Positions 37,803-51,764 of a DNA stretch of 64,000 bases are shown here, piece after piece. Source of the stretch: Agelas oroides. Its lineage: Eukaryota; Porifera; Demospongiae; Agelasida; Agelasidae. The number at the start of each line of letters is the position of its first letter. Positions within the stretch are counted from its first letter, which is position 1. A model generated the notes under the pieces. The model did not search any database. It was not told the DNA's origin and worked only from the letters and a program-made list of their open reading frames with translations. The DNA lies in assembly GCA_949130485.1 (NCBI GenBank), contig OX422197.1, positions 2,271,603 through 2,335,602 on the forward strand. The letters are read 5' to 3'. The position numbers and the translations under genes were made by a program.

Positions 37803-39974
37803 CTCTTCTTGACTCTCCTTGACTCTACTACACCTTACCATGGCTGTACTTGGTTCTACTTAGCTCTACTACACCCTATCATTCTTCTACATTCTACCAT
37901 GGGTCTATTTGCCTCAACATGACTCTACTACACTCTACCATGGCTCTACTTCGCTGTACTTGGCTCTGCTACACTCTGCCATGGCTCTACTACATTCTAC
38001 CAATGCTCTACTTGACTCTACATGACTCTACTACATTCTCCCATGGCCCTAGATGACTCTACTTCACTCTACTACAGTCTACCATGGCTCTACGTGGCTC
38101 TACTTGACTCTTCTACACTCTACCATGGTCTACTTGACGCTACATGACTCTACTACATTCTACCATGGCTCTAATTAACACTACTTGACTGTACTACACA
38201 CTGCCATGGCTCTACTACATTCTACCAACACTCTGCTTGACTCTATACGACTCTACTACTCTCTTCCATGATTCTACTTGGCTGTACCTGTCTGTACTAC
38301 ACTCTACAATGCCTCTACTACATTCTACCAAGGCTCTACTTGGCTGAACCTGGCTGTACTACACTCTGCCATGGCTCTACTACATTCTACCAAGGCTCTT
38401 GGCTGTACATGGCTCTACTACATTCTACAAAGGCCCTACTTGACTCTACTTCACTCTACTTCACTCCACCATGGCTCTGCGTGGCTCTACTTGACTCTAC
38501 AATACTCTACCAAGGTCTACTACATTCTACCAAGGCTCTACTTGACTCTACATCACTCTACTACATTCTACCATGGCTCTACTTCACTCTACTTGACTGT
38601 ACTAAACTCTACTATGGCTCTACTACATTCTACCAAGGCTCTACTTGACTCTACACGACTCTACTACTCTCTACCATGACTCTACTTCGATGTACCTGTC
38701 TGTACTACACTCCACCATGGCTCTACTACATTCTACCAAGGCTCTACTTGACTCTACATGACTCTACTTCATTCCACCATTGCTCTTCTTCACTCTACTT
38801 GACTGTACTCCATTCAACCATCGCTGTACTTGGTTCCACTTAGCTCTACTACACTCTACCATGGTCTACTACATTCTACCAAGGCTCTACTTGACTCTAC
38901 ATGATCCTACAACATTCTACCTTGGCTCTACTTGGCTGTACCTGGCTCTACTACACTCTGCCATGGCTCTACTACATTCTATCAAGGCTCTACTTCACTT
39001 TACATGACTCTACTACATTCTACAAAGGCTCTTCTTGACTCTACTTCACTCTACTACACTCCACCGTGGCTCTATGTGGCTCTACTGGACTCTACTATAC
39101 TCTACCATGGTCTACTCCATTCTACCAAGGCTATACTTGACTCTACATGATTCTAATACATTCTACCATGGATCTACTTGACTCTACTTGACTGTACTAA
39201 ACTCTACTATGTCTCTACTAAATTCTACCAAGGCTCTACTTGACTCTACACGACTCTACTACTCTCTACAATGACTCTACTTGGCTGTACCTGTCTGTAC
39301 TACACTCTACCATGGCTCTACTACATTCTACCAAGGCTCTACTTGACTCTGCATAACTCTACTTCATTCCGCCATTGATCTTCTTGACTCTACTTGACTG
39401 TACTACATTCTACCATGGCTGTACTTTGTTCCATTTAGCTCTACTACACTCTACCATGGTCTACTACATTCTACCAAGGCTCTACTTGCCTCTAAATGAT
39501 TCTACTACATTCTAGCTTGGCTATACTTGGCTGTACCTGACTCTACTACACTCTGCCATGCCTCTACTACATTCTACCAAGGCTCTACTTCACTGTACAT
39601 GACTCTACTACATTCTACAAAGGCCCTTCTTGACTCTATACTTCACTCTACTACACTCCACCGTGGCTCTACGTGGCTCTACTAGACTCTACTATACTCT
39701 ACCTTGGTCTACTCCATTCTACCAATGCTCTACTTGACTCTACATGATTCTACTACATTCTAACATGGATCTCCTTGACTCTACTTGACTGTACTAAACT
39801 CTACTATGGCTCTACTACATTCTACCAAGGCTCTACTTGACTCTACACGACTCTACTACTCTCTACAATGACTCTACTTGGCTGTACCTGTCTGTACTAC
39901 ACTCTACAATGGCTCTACTACATTCTACCAAGGCTCTACTAGACTCTACATGACTCTACTTCATTCTACCATTC
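37803..39974 (+). repeat. 2,671 bp block, copy 3 (partial) with one inserted 595 bp unit
   Basis: The start at 37803 is 2,671 bp after copy 2, and the BC part follows at the same shift. Near 38600 the shift changes: a whole class A unit (38783-39377) is present that copies 1 and 2 lack. After it the A subtype (39378) and B (39975) continue at 3,267 bp from copy 2, that is 2,671 + 596. Confidence 0.88.
38783..39377 (+). repeat. Extra class A unit inserted into the third 2,671 bp block
   Basis: A 595 bp unit with CTCTTCTTCA, TACTCCATTCAACCATCGC near 38806, TATGTGG and GGCTATACTTGA, so it resembles the class A units at 12402 and 23107 rather than its neighbours. Its right edge returns to the block's own marker TATGTCTCTACTAAA near 39208. 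This is what an unequal exchange with another part of the array would leave. Confidence 0.85.
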
Positions 39975-40947
39975 CTCTTCTTGACTCTACTTGAATCTAC
40001 TACACTCTACCATGGCTGTACTTGGGTCTACTTAGCTCTACTACACCCTATCATTGCTCTTCTACATTCTACCATGGGTCTATTTGCCTCAACATGACTC
40101 TACTACACTCTACCATGGCTCTACTTCGCTGTACTTGGCTCTACTACACTCTGCCATGGCTCTACTACATTCTACCAATGCTATACTTGACTCTACATGA
40201 CTCTACTACATTCTCCCATGGCTCTACGTGACTCTACTTCACTCTACTACAGTCCACCATGCCTCTACGTGGCTCTACTTGACTCTACTACACTCTACCA
40301 TGGTCTACTTGACGCTACATGACTCTACTACATTCTACCATGGCTGTAATTGACTCTACTTGACTGTACTACACACTGCCATGGCTCTACTACATTCTAA
40401 CAAGGCTCTACTTGACTCTATACGACTCTACTACTCTCTACCATGATTCTACTTGGCTGTACCTGTCTGTACTACACTCTACAATGGCTCTACTACATTC
40501 TACCAAGACTCTACTTGGCTGAACCTGGCTGTATTACACTCTGCCATGGCTCTACTGCATTCTACCAAGGCTCTTGGCTGTACATGACTCTACTACATTC
40601 TACAAAGGCCCTACTTCACTCTACTTCACTCTACTACACTCCACCATGGCTCTGCGTGGCTCTACTATACTCTACCAAGGACTACTACATTCTACCAAGG
40701 ATCTACTTGACTCTACTTGACTCTACTACATTCTACCATGGCTCTACTTGACTCTACTTGACTGTACTAAACTCTACTATGGCTCTACTACATTCTACCA
40801 AGGCTCTACTTGACTCTACACGACTCTACTACTCTCTACCATGACTCTACTTGGATGTACCTGTCTGTACTACACTCCACCATGGCTCTACTACATTCTA
40901 CCAAGGCTCTACTTGACTCTACATGACTCTACTTCATTCCACCATTG
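39975..40947 (+). repeat. BC composite unit, 973 bp
   Basis: Starts like the B part at 36708 (TACTTGGGTCTAC) but then returns to the regular B markers (TATTTGCCTCAACATGA) and to a full class C (CTCTTGG near 40570). The C tail is shortened: CTCTGCGTGG is followed directly by CTCTACTATA near 40660. Confidence 0.82.
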
Positions 40948-41891
40948 CTCTTCTTGACTCTACTTGACTGTACTACATTCTACCATGGCTGTACTTGGTT
41001 CCACTTAGCTCTACTACCCTCTACCATGGTCTACTACATTCTACCAAGGCTCTACTTGACTCTACATGATTCTACTACATTCTACCTTCGCTCTACTTGG
41101 CTGCACCTCGCTCTACTACACTCTGCCATGGCTCTACTACATTCTACCAAGGCTCTACTTCACTTTACATGACTCTACTACATTCTACAAAGGCCCTTCT
41201 TGACTCTACTTCACTCTACTACACTCCACCGTGGCTCTACGTAGCTCTACTTGACTCCACTATACTCTACCATGGTCTACTCCATTCTACCACGGTTCTA
41301 CTTGACTCTACATGACTCTACTCCATTCTACCATGGATCTACTTGACTCTACTTGACTGTACTAAACTCTAGTATGGCTCTACTACATTCTACCAAGGCT
41401 CTACTTGACTCTACACGACTCTACTACTCTCTACCATGGCTCTACTTGACTGCACCTCGCTCTACTACACTCTGCCATGGCTCTACTACAATCTACCAAG
41501 GCTCTACTTCACTTTACATGAGTCTACTAGATTCTACAAAGACCCTTCTTGATTCTACTTCACTCTACTATACTCCACCGTGGCTCTACGTGGCTCTACT
41601 GGACTCTACTATACTGTACCATGGTCTACTCCATTCTACCAAGGCTCTACTTGACTCTACATGATTCTACTACATTCTACCAAGGATCTACTTGACTCTA
41701 CTTGACTGTACTAAACTCTACTATGGCTCTACTACATTCTACCAAGGCTCTACTTGACTCTACACGACTCTACTACTCTCTACAATGACTCTACTTGGCT
41801 GTACCTGTCTGTACTACACTCTACCATGTCTCTCCTACATTCTACCAAGGCTCCACTTGACTCTACATGACTCTACTTCATTCTACCATTC
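40948..41891 (+). repeat. Class A unit plus partial second class A unit, 944 bp
   Basis: A complete class A (with TACTACCCTC near 41015 and CTGCACCTCGC near 41101) runs into a second class A that lacks its first third; CTACCATGGCTCTACTTGA near 41432 joins it at CTGCACCTCGC. Private variants are CTCTAGTATGG near 41370 and GAGTCTACTAGATTC near 41520. From about 41446 it matches 28016 onward. Confidence 0.82.
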
Positions 41892-43430
41892 CTCTTCTTG
41901 ACTCTACTTGACTCTACTACACTCTACCATGGCTGTACTTGGTTCTACTTAGCTCTACTACACCCTATCATTGCTCTTCTACATTCTACCATGGGTCTAT
42001 TTGCCTGAACATGACTCCTCTACACTCTACCATGGCTCTACTACGCTATACTTGGCTCTACTACACTCTGCCATGGTTCTACTACATTCTACCAATCCTC
42101 TACTTGAGTCTACATGACTCTACTACATTCTCCCATGGCCCTACGTGACTCTACTTCACTCCACTACACTCTACCATGGTCTACTTGATGCTACATGACT
42201 CTACTACATTCTACCATGGCTCTAATTGACTCTACTTGACTGTACTACACACTACCATGGCTCTACTACATTCTACCAAGGCCCTACTTGACTCTATACA
42301 ACTCTTCTACTCTCTACCGTGATTCTACTTGGCTGTACCTGTCTGTGTACTACACTCTACAATGGCTCTACTACATTCTACCAAGGCTCTACTTGGCTGA
42401 ACCTAGCTGTACGACACTCTGCCATGGCTCTACTACATTCTACCAAGGCTCTTGGCTGTACATAACTCTACTACATTCTACAAAGACCCTTCTTGACTCT
42501 ACTTCACTCTACTACACTCCACCATGGCTCTGCGTGGCTCTACTTGACTCTACTATACTCTACCAAGGTCTACTACATTCTACCAAGGCTCTACTTGACT
42601 GTACATGACTCTACTACATTCTACCATGGCTCTACTTGACTCTACTTGACTGTACTAAACTCTACTATGGCTCTACTACATTCTACCAAGGCTCTACTTG
42701 ACTCTACACGACTCTACTACTCTCTACCATGACTCTACTTGGATGTACCTGTCTGTACTACACTCTACCATGGCTCTACTACATTCTACCAAGGCTCTAC
42801 TTGACTCTACATGACTCTACTTCATTCCACCATTGCTCTTCTTGACTCTACTTGACTGTACTACATTCTACCATGGCTGTACTTGGTTCCACTTAGCTCT
42901 AATACACTCTACCATGGTCTACTACATTCTACCAAGGCTCTACTTGACTCTACATGATTCTACTACATTCTACCTTGGCTCTACTTGGCTGTACCTGTCT
43001 CTACTACACTCTGCCAATGCTCTACTACATTCTACCAAGGCTCTACTTCACTTTACATGACTCTACTACATTCTACAAAGGCCCTACTTGACTCTACTTC
43101 ACTCTACTACACTCCACCGTGGCTCTACGTAGCTCTACTTGACTCCACTATACTCTACCATGGTCTACTCCATTCTACCAAGGCTCTACTTCACTCTGCA
43201 TGACTCCACTACATTCTACCATCGATCTACTTGACTCTACTTGACTGTACTAAACTCTACTATGGCTCTGCTACATTCTACCAAGGCTCTACTTGACTCT
43301 ACACGACTCTACTACTCTCTACCATGACTCTACTTGGCTGTACCTGTCTGTACTACACTCTACCATGGCTCTACTACATTCTACCAAGGCTCTACTTGAC
43401 TCTACATGATTCTACTTCATTCTACCATTG
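41892..43430 (+). repeat. BC composite (944 bp) and class A unit (595 bp)
   Basis: A copy of 28462-30000 at a constant offset of 13,430 bp; landmarks 41892, 42836 and 43431 against 28462, 29406 and 30001. Shared variants: the GCCTGAACATGA/CCCTGAACATGA marker, ACTCTTCTACTC, AAAGACCCT and CTGCCAATGC. Confidence 0.88.
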
Positions 43431-44666
43431 CTCTTCTTGACTCTACTTGACTCTACTACACTCTACCATGGCTGCATGTACTTGGTTCTACTTAGCTCTA
43501 CTACACCCTATCATTCCTCTTCTACATTCTACCATGGGTCTATTTGCCTCAACATGACTCTTCTACACTCTACCAATGCTTTACTTGGCTGTACCTGGCT
43601 CTACTACACTCTGCCATGGCTCTACTTGGCTGTACGTGGTTCTACTATACTCTACCATGGTCTACTACATTCTACCAAGGCTCTCCTTGACTCTACATGA
43701 CTCTACTTCATTCCACCATTGCTCTTCTAGTCTCTACTTGACTTTACTACATTCTACCATGGCTGTACTTGGTTCCATTTAGCTCTACTACACTCTACCA
43801 TGGTCTACTACATTCTACCAAGGCTCTACTTGACTCTACATGATTCTACTACATTCTACCTTGGCTCTACTTGGCTGTACCTGGCACTACTACACTCTGC
43901 CATGGCTCTACTACATTCTACCAATGCTCTACTTGACTCTACATGACTCTACTAGATTCTCCCATGGCCCTACGTGACTCTACTTCACTCTACTACAGTC
44001 TACCATGGCTCTACGTGGCTCTACTTGACTCTACTACACTCTACCTTGGTCTACTTAACGCTACATGACTCTACTACATTCTACCATGGCTCTATATAAT
44101 TGACTCTACTTGACTGTACTACACACTGCCATGGCTCTACTACATTCTAGCAAGACTCTACTTGACTCTATACGACTCTACTACTCTCTACCATGATTCT
44201 ACTTGGCTGTACCTGTCTGTACTACACTCTACAATGGCTCTACTACATTCTACCAAGGCTCTACTTGGCTGAACCTGGCTGTACTACACTCTGCCATGCC
44301 TCTACTACATTCTACCAAGGCTCTTGGCTGTACATGACTCTACTACATTCTACAAAGGCCCTACTTGACTCTACTTCACTCTACTACACTCCACCATGGC
44401 TCTGCATGGCTCTACTTGACTCTACTATACTCTACCAAGGTCTACTACATTCTACCACGACTCTACTTGACTCTACTTGACTGTACTAAACTCTACTATG
44501 GCTCTACTACATTCTACCAAGGCTCTACTTGACTCTACACGACTCTACAACTCTCTACCATGACTCTACTTGGATGTACTTGTCTGTACTACACTCCACC
44601 ATGGCTCTACTACATTCTACCAAGGCTCTACTTGACTCTACATGACTCTACTTCATTCCACCATTG
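43431..44666 (+). repeat. B segment (291 bp) plus A/B/C composite (945 bp)
   Basis: B (43431) ends at a CTCTTCTAGT landmark (43722), followed by class A start, B-C junction and class C (CTCTTGG near 44321). Near 44091 a 4 bp insertion turns CTCTAATTGA into TCTATATAATTGA. The C tail is truncated at 44459, where CTACCACGA joins CTCTACTTGA. Confidence 0.8.
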
Positions 44667-45263
44667 CTCTTCTTGAATCTACTTGACTGTACTACATTCT
44701 ACCATGGCTGTACTTGGTTCCACTTAGCTCTAATACACTCTACCATGGTCTACTACATTCTACCAAAGCTCTACTTGACTCTACATGATTCTACTACATT
44801 CTACCTTGGCTCTACTTGGCTGTACCTGGCTCTACTACACTCTGTCATGGCTCTACTACATTCTACCAAGGCTCTACTTCACTTTACATGACTCTACTAC
44901 ATTCTACGAAGGCCCTACTTGACTCTACTTCACTCTACTACACTCCACCGTGACTCTACGTAGCTCTACTTGACTCCACTATACTCTACCATGGTCTACT
45001 CCATTCTACCAAGGCTCTACTTGACTCTGCATGACTCCACTACATTCTACCATGGATCTACTTGACTCTACTTGACTGTACTAAATTCTACTATGGTTCT
45101 ACTACATTCTACCAGGACTCTACTTGACTCTACACGACTCTACTACTCTCTACCATGACTCTACTTGGATGTACCTGTCTGTATACTACACTCTACCATG
45201 GCTCTACTACATTCTACCAAGGCTCTACTTGACTCTACATGACGCTACTTCATTCCACCATTG
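44667..45263 (+). repeat. Class A unit, 597 bp
   Basis: Class A with CTCTTCTTGAATC at its start, GTCATGG near 44844, TACGAAGG near 44906 and CACCGTGACTC near 44946. A 2 bp insertion (CTGTATACTACAC near 45180) accounts for 597 bp. It forms the left border of the 8,072 bp blocks. Confidence 0.85.
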
Positions 45264-46861
45264 CTCTTCTTGACTCTACTTGACTGTACTACACTCTACC
45301 ATGCCTGTACTTGGTTCTACTTAGCTCTACTACACTCTACCATGGTCTACTACATTCTACCAAGACTCTACTTGACCCTACATGACTCTACTACATTCTA
45401 CCATGGCTCTACTTGCCTGTACCTGTCTCTACTACACTCTGCCATGGCTCTGCTACATTCTACCAAGTCTCTACTTGGCTGTACATTACTCTACTACATT
45501 CTACAAAGGCCTTACTTGACTCTACTTCACTCTACTACACTCCACCATGGCTCTACATGGCTCTACTTGACTGTATTACATTCTACTATGGTTCTACTAC
45601 ATTCTACCAAGGCTCTACTTGACTCTACACGACTCTACTACTCTCTACTATGACTCTACTTGGCTGTACCTGTCTGTACTACACTCTACCATGACTCTAC
45701 TACATTCTACCTAGGCTCTACTTGACTCTACATGACTCTACTTCATTCTACCATTGCTCTTCTTGACTCTACTTGACTCCACTACACTCTACCATGGCTG
45801 TTTACTTGGTTCTACTTAGCTCTACTACACCCTATCATTACTGTTCTACATTCTACCATGGGTATATTCACCTGAACATGACTCTACTACACTCTACCAT
45901 GGCTCTACTTGGCTGTACCTGGCTCTACTACTCTCTGCCATGGCTATACTACATTCTACCAATGCTCTACTTGACTCTACATGACTCTACTACATTCTCC
46001 CATGGCCCTACTTGACTCTACTTCACTCTACTACATTCTACCAAGGCTCTACTTGGCTGTACCTGGCCCTACTAAACTCTCCCATGGCTCTACTACATTC
46101 TACCAAGGCTCTACTTGACTGTACATGACTCTACTGCATTCTACAAAGGCAGTACTTGACTCTACTTCACTCTACTACACTTCACCATGGCTCTACGTGG
46201 CTCTACTTGACTCTACTACACTCTACCATGTTCTACTACATTCTACCAAGGCTCTACTTGACTCTACATGGCTCTACTACATTCTCCCATGGCTGTACTT
46301 AGTTCTACTTGACTATACTAAACTCTACTATGGCTCCACTACATTCTACCAAGGCTCTTATACTTGACTCTACACGACTCTACTACATTCTACCTTGGCT
46401 CTACTTGGCTGTACCTGGCTCTACTACACTCAGCCATGGCTCTACTACATTCTACCAAGGCTCTACTTGACTCTACATGTCTCTACTACTCTCTACCATG
46501 AGTCTACTTGGATGTACCTGTCTGTACTACACTCTACCATGACTCTACTACATTCTACCATGGCTCTATTTGACTCTACTTGACTGTACTACACTCTACT
46601 ATGGTTCTACTACATTCTACCAAGGCTCTACTTGACTGTACTACACTCTACTATGGTTCTACTACATTCTACCAAGGCTCTACTTGACTCTACATCACTC
46701 TACTTCATTCCACCATTGCTCTTCTTGACTCTACTTGACTGTACTACACTCTACCATGCCTGTACTTGGTTCTACTTAGCTCTACTACACTCTACCGTGA
46801 TCTACTACATTCTACCAAGGCTCTACTTGACTCTCCATGACTCTACTTCATTCCACCATTG
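45264..46861 (+). repeat. Irregular A/B units at the start of the 8,072 bp block (493 + 962 + 143 bp)
   Basis: 45264 is the CTACCATGCC subtype. 45757 is a B unit with GCTGTTTACTTGG near 45798 and GGTATATTCACCTGAACATG near 45862. It contains a CTTATACTTGA insertion near 46345 and the 52 bp tandem duplication near 46574. 46719-46861 is a 143 bp (14-subunit) fragment between two landmarks. Confidence 0.8.
46574..46677 (+). repeat. 52 bp tandem duplication, five subunits
   Basis: CTCTACTTGA, CTGTACTACA, CTCTACTATGG, TTCTACTACA and TTCTACCAAGG (52 bp) occur at 46574-46625 and again, without mismatch, at 46626-46677. The same pair is in block copy 2 (54646-54749). Block copy 3 has the 52 bp once (62674-62725). 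Confidence 0.92.
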
Positions 46862-48342
46862 CTCTTCTTGACTCTACTTGACTGTCCTACACTCTACCAT
46901 GGCTGTACTTGGTTCTACTTAGCTCTACAACAATCTACCAAGGTGTACTACATTCTACCAAGACTCTACTTGACTCTACATGACTCTACTACATTCTACC
47001 ATGGCTCTACTTGGCTGTACCTGGCTCTACTACACTCTGCCATGGCTCTACTACATTCTACCAAGGCTCTACTTCACTTTACATGACTCTACTACATTCT
47101 ACAAAGGCCCTACTTGACTCTACTTCACTCTACTACACTCCACCGTGGCTCTACGTAGCTCTACTTGACTCCACTATACTCTACCATGGTCTACTCCATT
47201 CTGCCACGTCTCTACTTGACTCTACATGACTCTACTACATACTACCATGGATCTACTTGACTCTACTTGACTGTACTAAACTCTACTATGGCTCTACTAC
47301 ATTCTACCAAGGCTCTACTTGACTCTACACTACTCTACTACTCTCTACCATGACTCTACTTGGCTGTACCTGTCTGTACTACACTCTACCATGGCTCTAC
47401 TCCATTCTACCAAGGCTCTACTTGACTCTACATGATTCTACTTCATTCTACCATTGCTCTTCTTTACTCTACTTGACTCTACTACACTCTACCATGGCTG
47501 CATGTACTTGGTTCTACTTAGCTCTACTACACCCTATCATTGCTCTTCTACATTCTACCATGGGTCTATTTGCCTCAACATGACTCTACTACATTCTACC
47601 ATGGCTCTACTTGGCTGTACCTGGCTATACTACACTCTGCTATGGCTCTACTTGGCTGTACCTGGCTCTACTATACTCTCCCATGGTCTACTACATTCTA
47701 CCAAGGCTCTACTTGACTCTACATGACTCTACTTCATTCCACCATTGCTCTTCTAGACTCTACTTGACTGTACTACATTCTACCATGACTGTACTTGGTT
47801 CCATTTAGCTCTACTACACTCTATCATGATCTACTACATTCTACCAAGGCTCTACTTGACTCTACATGATTCTACTACATTCTACCTTGGCTCTACTTGT
47901 CTGTACCTGGCTATACTACACTCTGCCATGGCTCTACTGCATTCTACCAAAGCTCTACTTCACTTTACATGACTCTACTACATTCTACGAAGGCCCTTCT
48001 GGACTCTACTTCACTCTACTACACTCCACCGTCGCTCTACGTGGCTCTACTGGACTCTACTTTACTCTACAATGGTCTACTCCATTCTACCAAGGCTCTA
48101 CTTGACTCTACATGATTCTACTACATTCTACCATGGATCAACTTGACTCTACTTGACTGTACTAAACTCTACTATGGTTCTACTACATTCTACCAAGGCT
48201 CTACTTGACTCTACACGACTCTGCTACTCTCTACAATGACTCTATTTGGCTGTACCTGTCTTTACTACACTCTACCATGTCTCTACTATATTCTACCAAG
48301 GCTCTACTTGACTCTACATGACTCTACTTCATTCTACCATTC
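46862..48342 (+). repeat. A (595 bp) - B (291 bp) - A (595 bp) group
   Basis: Landmarks 46862, 47457, 47748 and 48343. The first A has CTACAACAATCTACC near 46925, a GTGTAC subunit and CTGCCACGTCTC near 47202. The B has CTGCATGTACTTGG. The second A starts with CTCTTCTAGA and carries TCTACGAAGG and CACCGTCGC. Confidence 0.87.
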
Positions 48343-49325
48343 CTCTTCTTGACTCTACTTGACTCTACTACACTCTACCATGGCTGTACTTGGTTCTACT
48401 TAGCTCTACTACACCCTATCCTTGTTCTTCTACATTCTACCATGGGTCTATTTGCCTCAACATGACTCTACTACACTCTACCATGGCTCTACTTCGCTGT
48501 ACTTGGCTCTACTACACTCTGCCATGGCTCTACTACATTCTACCAATGCTCTACTTGACTCTACACGACTCTACTACATTCTTCCATGGCCCTACATGAC
48601 TCTACTTCACTCTACTACAGTCTACCATGGCTCTACGTGGCTCTACTTGACTGTACTACACTCTACCATGGTCCACTTGACGCTACATGACTCTGCTACA
48701 TTCTACCTTGGCTCTAATTGACTCTACTTGACTGTACTACACACTGCCATGGCTCTACTACATTCTACCAAGGCTCTACTTGACTCTATACGACTCTACT
48801 ACTCTCTACCATGATTCTACTTGGCTGTACCTGTCTGTACTACACTCTACAATGGCTCTACTACATTGTACCAAGGCTCTACTTGGCTGAACCTGGCTGT
48901 ACTACACTCTGCCATGCCTCTACTACATTCTACCAAGGCTCTTGGCTGTACATGACTCTCCTACATTCTACAAAGGCCCTACTTGACTCTACTTCACTCT
49001 ACAACACTCCACCATCGCTCTGCATGTCTCTACTTGACTCTACTATACTCTACCAAGGTCTACTACATTCTACCAAGGCTCTACTTGACTCTACATGACT
49101 CTACTACATTCTACCATAGCTCTACTTGACTCTACTTGACTGTACTAAACTCTACAATGGCTCTACTACATTCTACCAAGGCTCTACTTGACTCTACACG
49201 ACTCTACTACTCTCTACCATGACTCTACTTGGATGTACCTGTCTGTACTACACTCCACCATGGCTCTACTACATTCTACCAAGGCTCTTCTTGACTCTAC
49301 ATTACTCTACTTCATTCCACCATTG
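48343..49325 (+). repeat. BC composite unit, 983 bp
   Basis: Standard BC with ACCCTATCCTT near 48411 (private to this unit and its copy at 56415), CTTCCATGG near 48580, CACCATCGC near 49010 and CTCTGCATGTCTC near 49018. C marker CTCTTGG near 48940. Confidence 0.87.
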
Positions 49326-51764
49326 CTCTTCTTGAATCTACTTGACTGTACTACATTCTACCATGGCTGTACTTGGTTCCACTTAGCTCTAATACACTCT
49401 ACCATGGTCTACTACATTCTACGAAGGCTCTACTTGACTCTACATGATTCTACTACATTCTACCTTGGCTCTACTTGGCTGTACCTGACTCTACTACACT
49501 CTGCCATGGCTCTACTACATTCTACCAAGGCTCTACTTCACTTTACATGACTCTACTACATTCTACAAAGGCCCTACTTGACTCTACTTCACTCTACTAC
49601 ACTCCACCGTGACTCTACGTAGCTCTACTTGACTCCACTATACTCTACCATGGTCTACTCCATTCTACCAAGGCTCTACTTGACTCTGCATTACTCCACT
49701 ACATTCTACCATGGATCTACTTGACTCTACTTGACTGTACTAAATTCTACTATGGCTCTGCTACATTCTACCAAGGCTCTACTTGACTCTGCACGACTCT
49801 ACTACTCTCTACCATGGCTCTACTTGGCTGTACCTGGCTCTACTACACTCTGCCATGGCTCTAGTACATTGTACCAATGCTCTACTTGACTCTACATGAC
49901 TCTACTACATTCTCCCATGGCCCTACTTTAATCTACTTCACTCTACTACAGTCTACCATGGCTCTACGTGGCTCTACTTGACTCTACTACACTCTACCAT
50001 GGTCTACGTGACGCTACATGACTCTACTACATTCTACCATGGCTCTACTTGACTCTCCTTGACTGTACTACTTTCTACCATGGCTCTACTTGACTCTACT
50101 TGACTGTACTACACTCTACCATGCCTGTACTTGGTTCTACTTCGCTCTACTACATTCTACCATGGCTCTACTTGCCTGTACCTCTCTCTACTACACTCTA
50201 CCATGGCTATACTACATTCTACCAAGGCTCTACTTGGCTGTACATTACTCTACTACATTCTACAAAGGCCCTACTTGACTCTACTTCACTCTACTACATT
50301 CCACCATGGCTCTACGTGGCTCTACTTGACTGTACTACATTCTACTATGGTTCTACTTGACTCTACACGACTCTACTACTCTCTACCATGACTCTACTTG
50401 GCTGTACCTGTCTGTACTACACTCTACCATGACTCTACTACATTCTACCTGGGCTCTACTTGACTCTACATGACTCTACTTCATTCTACCATTGCTCTTC
50501 TTCAGTCTACTTGACTCTACTACACTCTACCATGGCTGTACTTGGTTCTACTTAGCTCTACTACACCCTATCATTGCTCTTCTATAATCTACCATGGGTC
50601 TATTCGCCTCAACATGACTCTACTACACACTACCATGGCTCTACATGGCTGTACCTGGCCCTACTACTCTCTGCCATGGCTATACTACATTCTACCAATG
50701 CTCTACTTGACTCTACATGACTCTACTACATTCTCCCATGGCCCTACATGAATCTACTTCACTCTACTACATTCTACCAAGGCTCTACTTGGCTGTACCT
50801 GGCTCTACTACACTCTGCCATGGCTCTACTACATTCTACCAAGGCTCTACTTGACTGTACATGACTCTACTGCATTCTACAAAGGCCCTACTTGACTCTA
50901 CTTCACTCTACTCCACTTCACCATGGCTCTACGCGGCTCTACTTGACTCTACTATACTCTACCATGTTCTACTACATTCTACCAATGCTCTACTTGACTC
51001 TACATGACTCTACTACATTCTCCCATGGCCCTACGTGACTCTACTTCACTCTACTACAGTCTACCATGGCTCTACGTGGCTCTACTTGACTCTACTACAC
51101 TCTACCATGGTCTACTTGACGCTACATGACTCTACTACATTCTACCATGGCTCTAATTGACTCTACTTGACTGTACTACACACTGCCATGGCTCTACTAC
51201 ATTCTACCAAGGCTCTACTTGACTCTATACGACTCTACTACTCTCTACCATGATTCTACTTGGCTGTACCTGTCTGTACTACACTCTACAATGGCTCTAC
51301 TACATTGTACCAAGGCTCTACTTGGCTGAACCTGGCTGTACTACACTCTGCCATGCCTCTACTACATTCTACCAAGGCTCTTGGCTGTACATGACTCTAC
51401 TACATTCTACAAAGGCCCTACTTGACTCTACTTCACTCTACTACGCTCCACCATGGCTTTGCGTGGCTCTACTTGACTCTACTATACTCTACCAAGGTCT
51501 ACTACATTCTACCAAGGCTCTACTTGACTCTACATGACTCTACTACATTCTACCATGGCTCTACTTGACTCTACTTGACTGTACTAAACTCTACTATGGC
51601 TCTACTACGTTCTACCAAGGCTCTACTTGACTCTACACGACTCTACTACTCTCTACCATGACTCTACTTGGATGTACCTGTCGGTACTACACTCCACCAT
51701 GGCTCTACTACATTCTACCAAGGCTCTACTTGACTCTACATGACTCTAATTCATTCCACCATTG
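49326..51764 (+). repeat. Two long irregular units, 1,169 and 1,270 bp
   Basis: 49326 begins as class A, continues at about 49840 with the B-C junction subunits, then has a CTACCATGCC subtype segment near 50120. 50495 begins as B (TATAATCTACC near 50583, TCTATTCGCCTCAACATGA), passes through a CTCTACGCGG subunit near 50930 and ends in class C (CTCTTGG near 51380). No non-repeat sequence is present in either. Confidence 0.8.

Noticed and set aside
44091-44100. TATA-box-like TATATAAT
   Set aside because: Produced by a 4 bp insertion in one copy of the CTCTAATTGA subunit. There is no downstream gene and it is not conserved in other copies.
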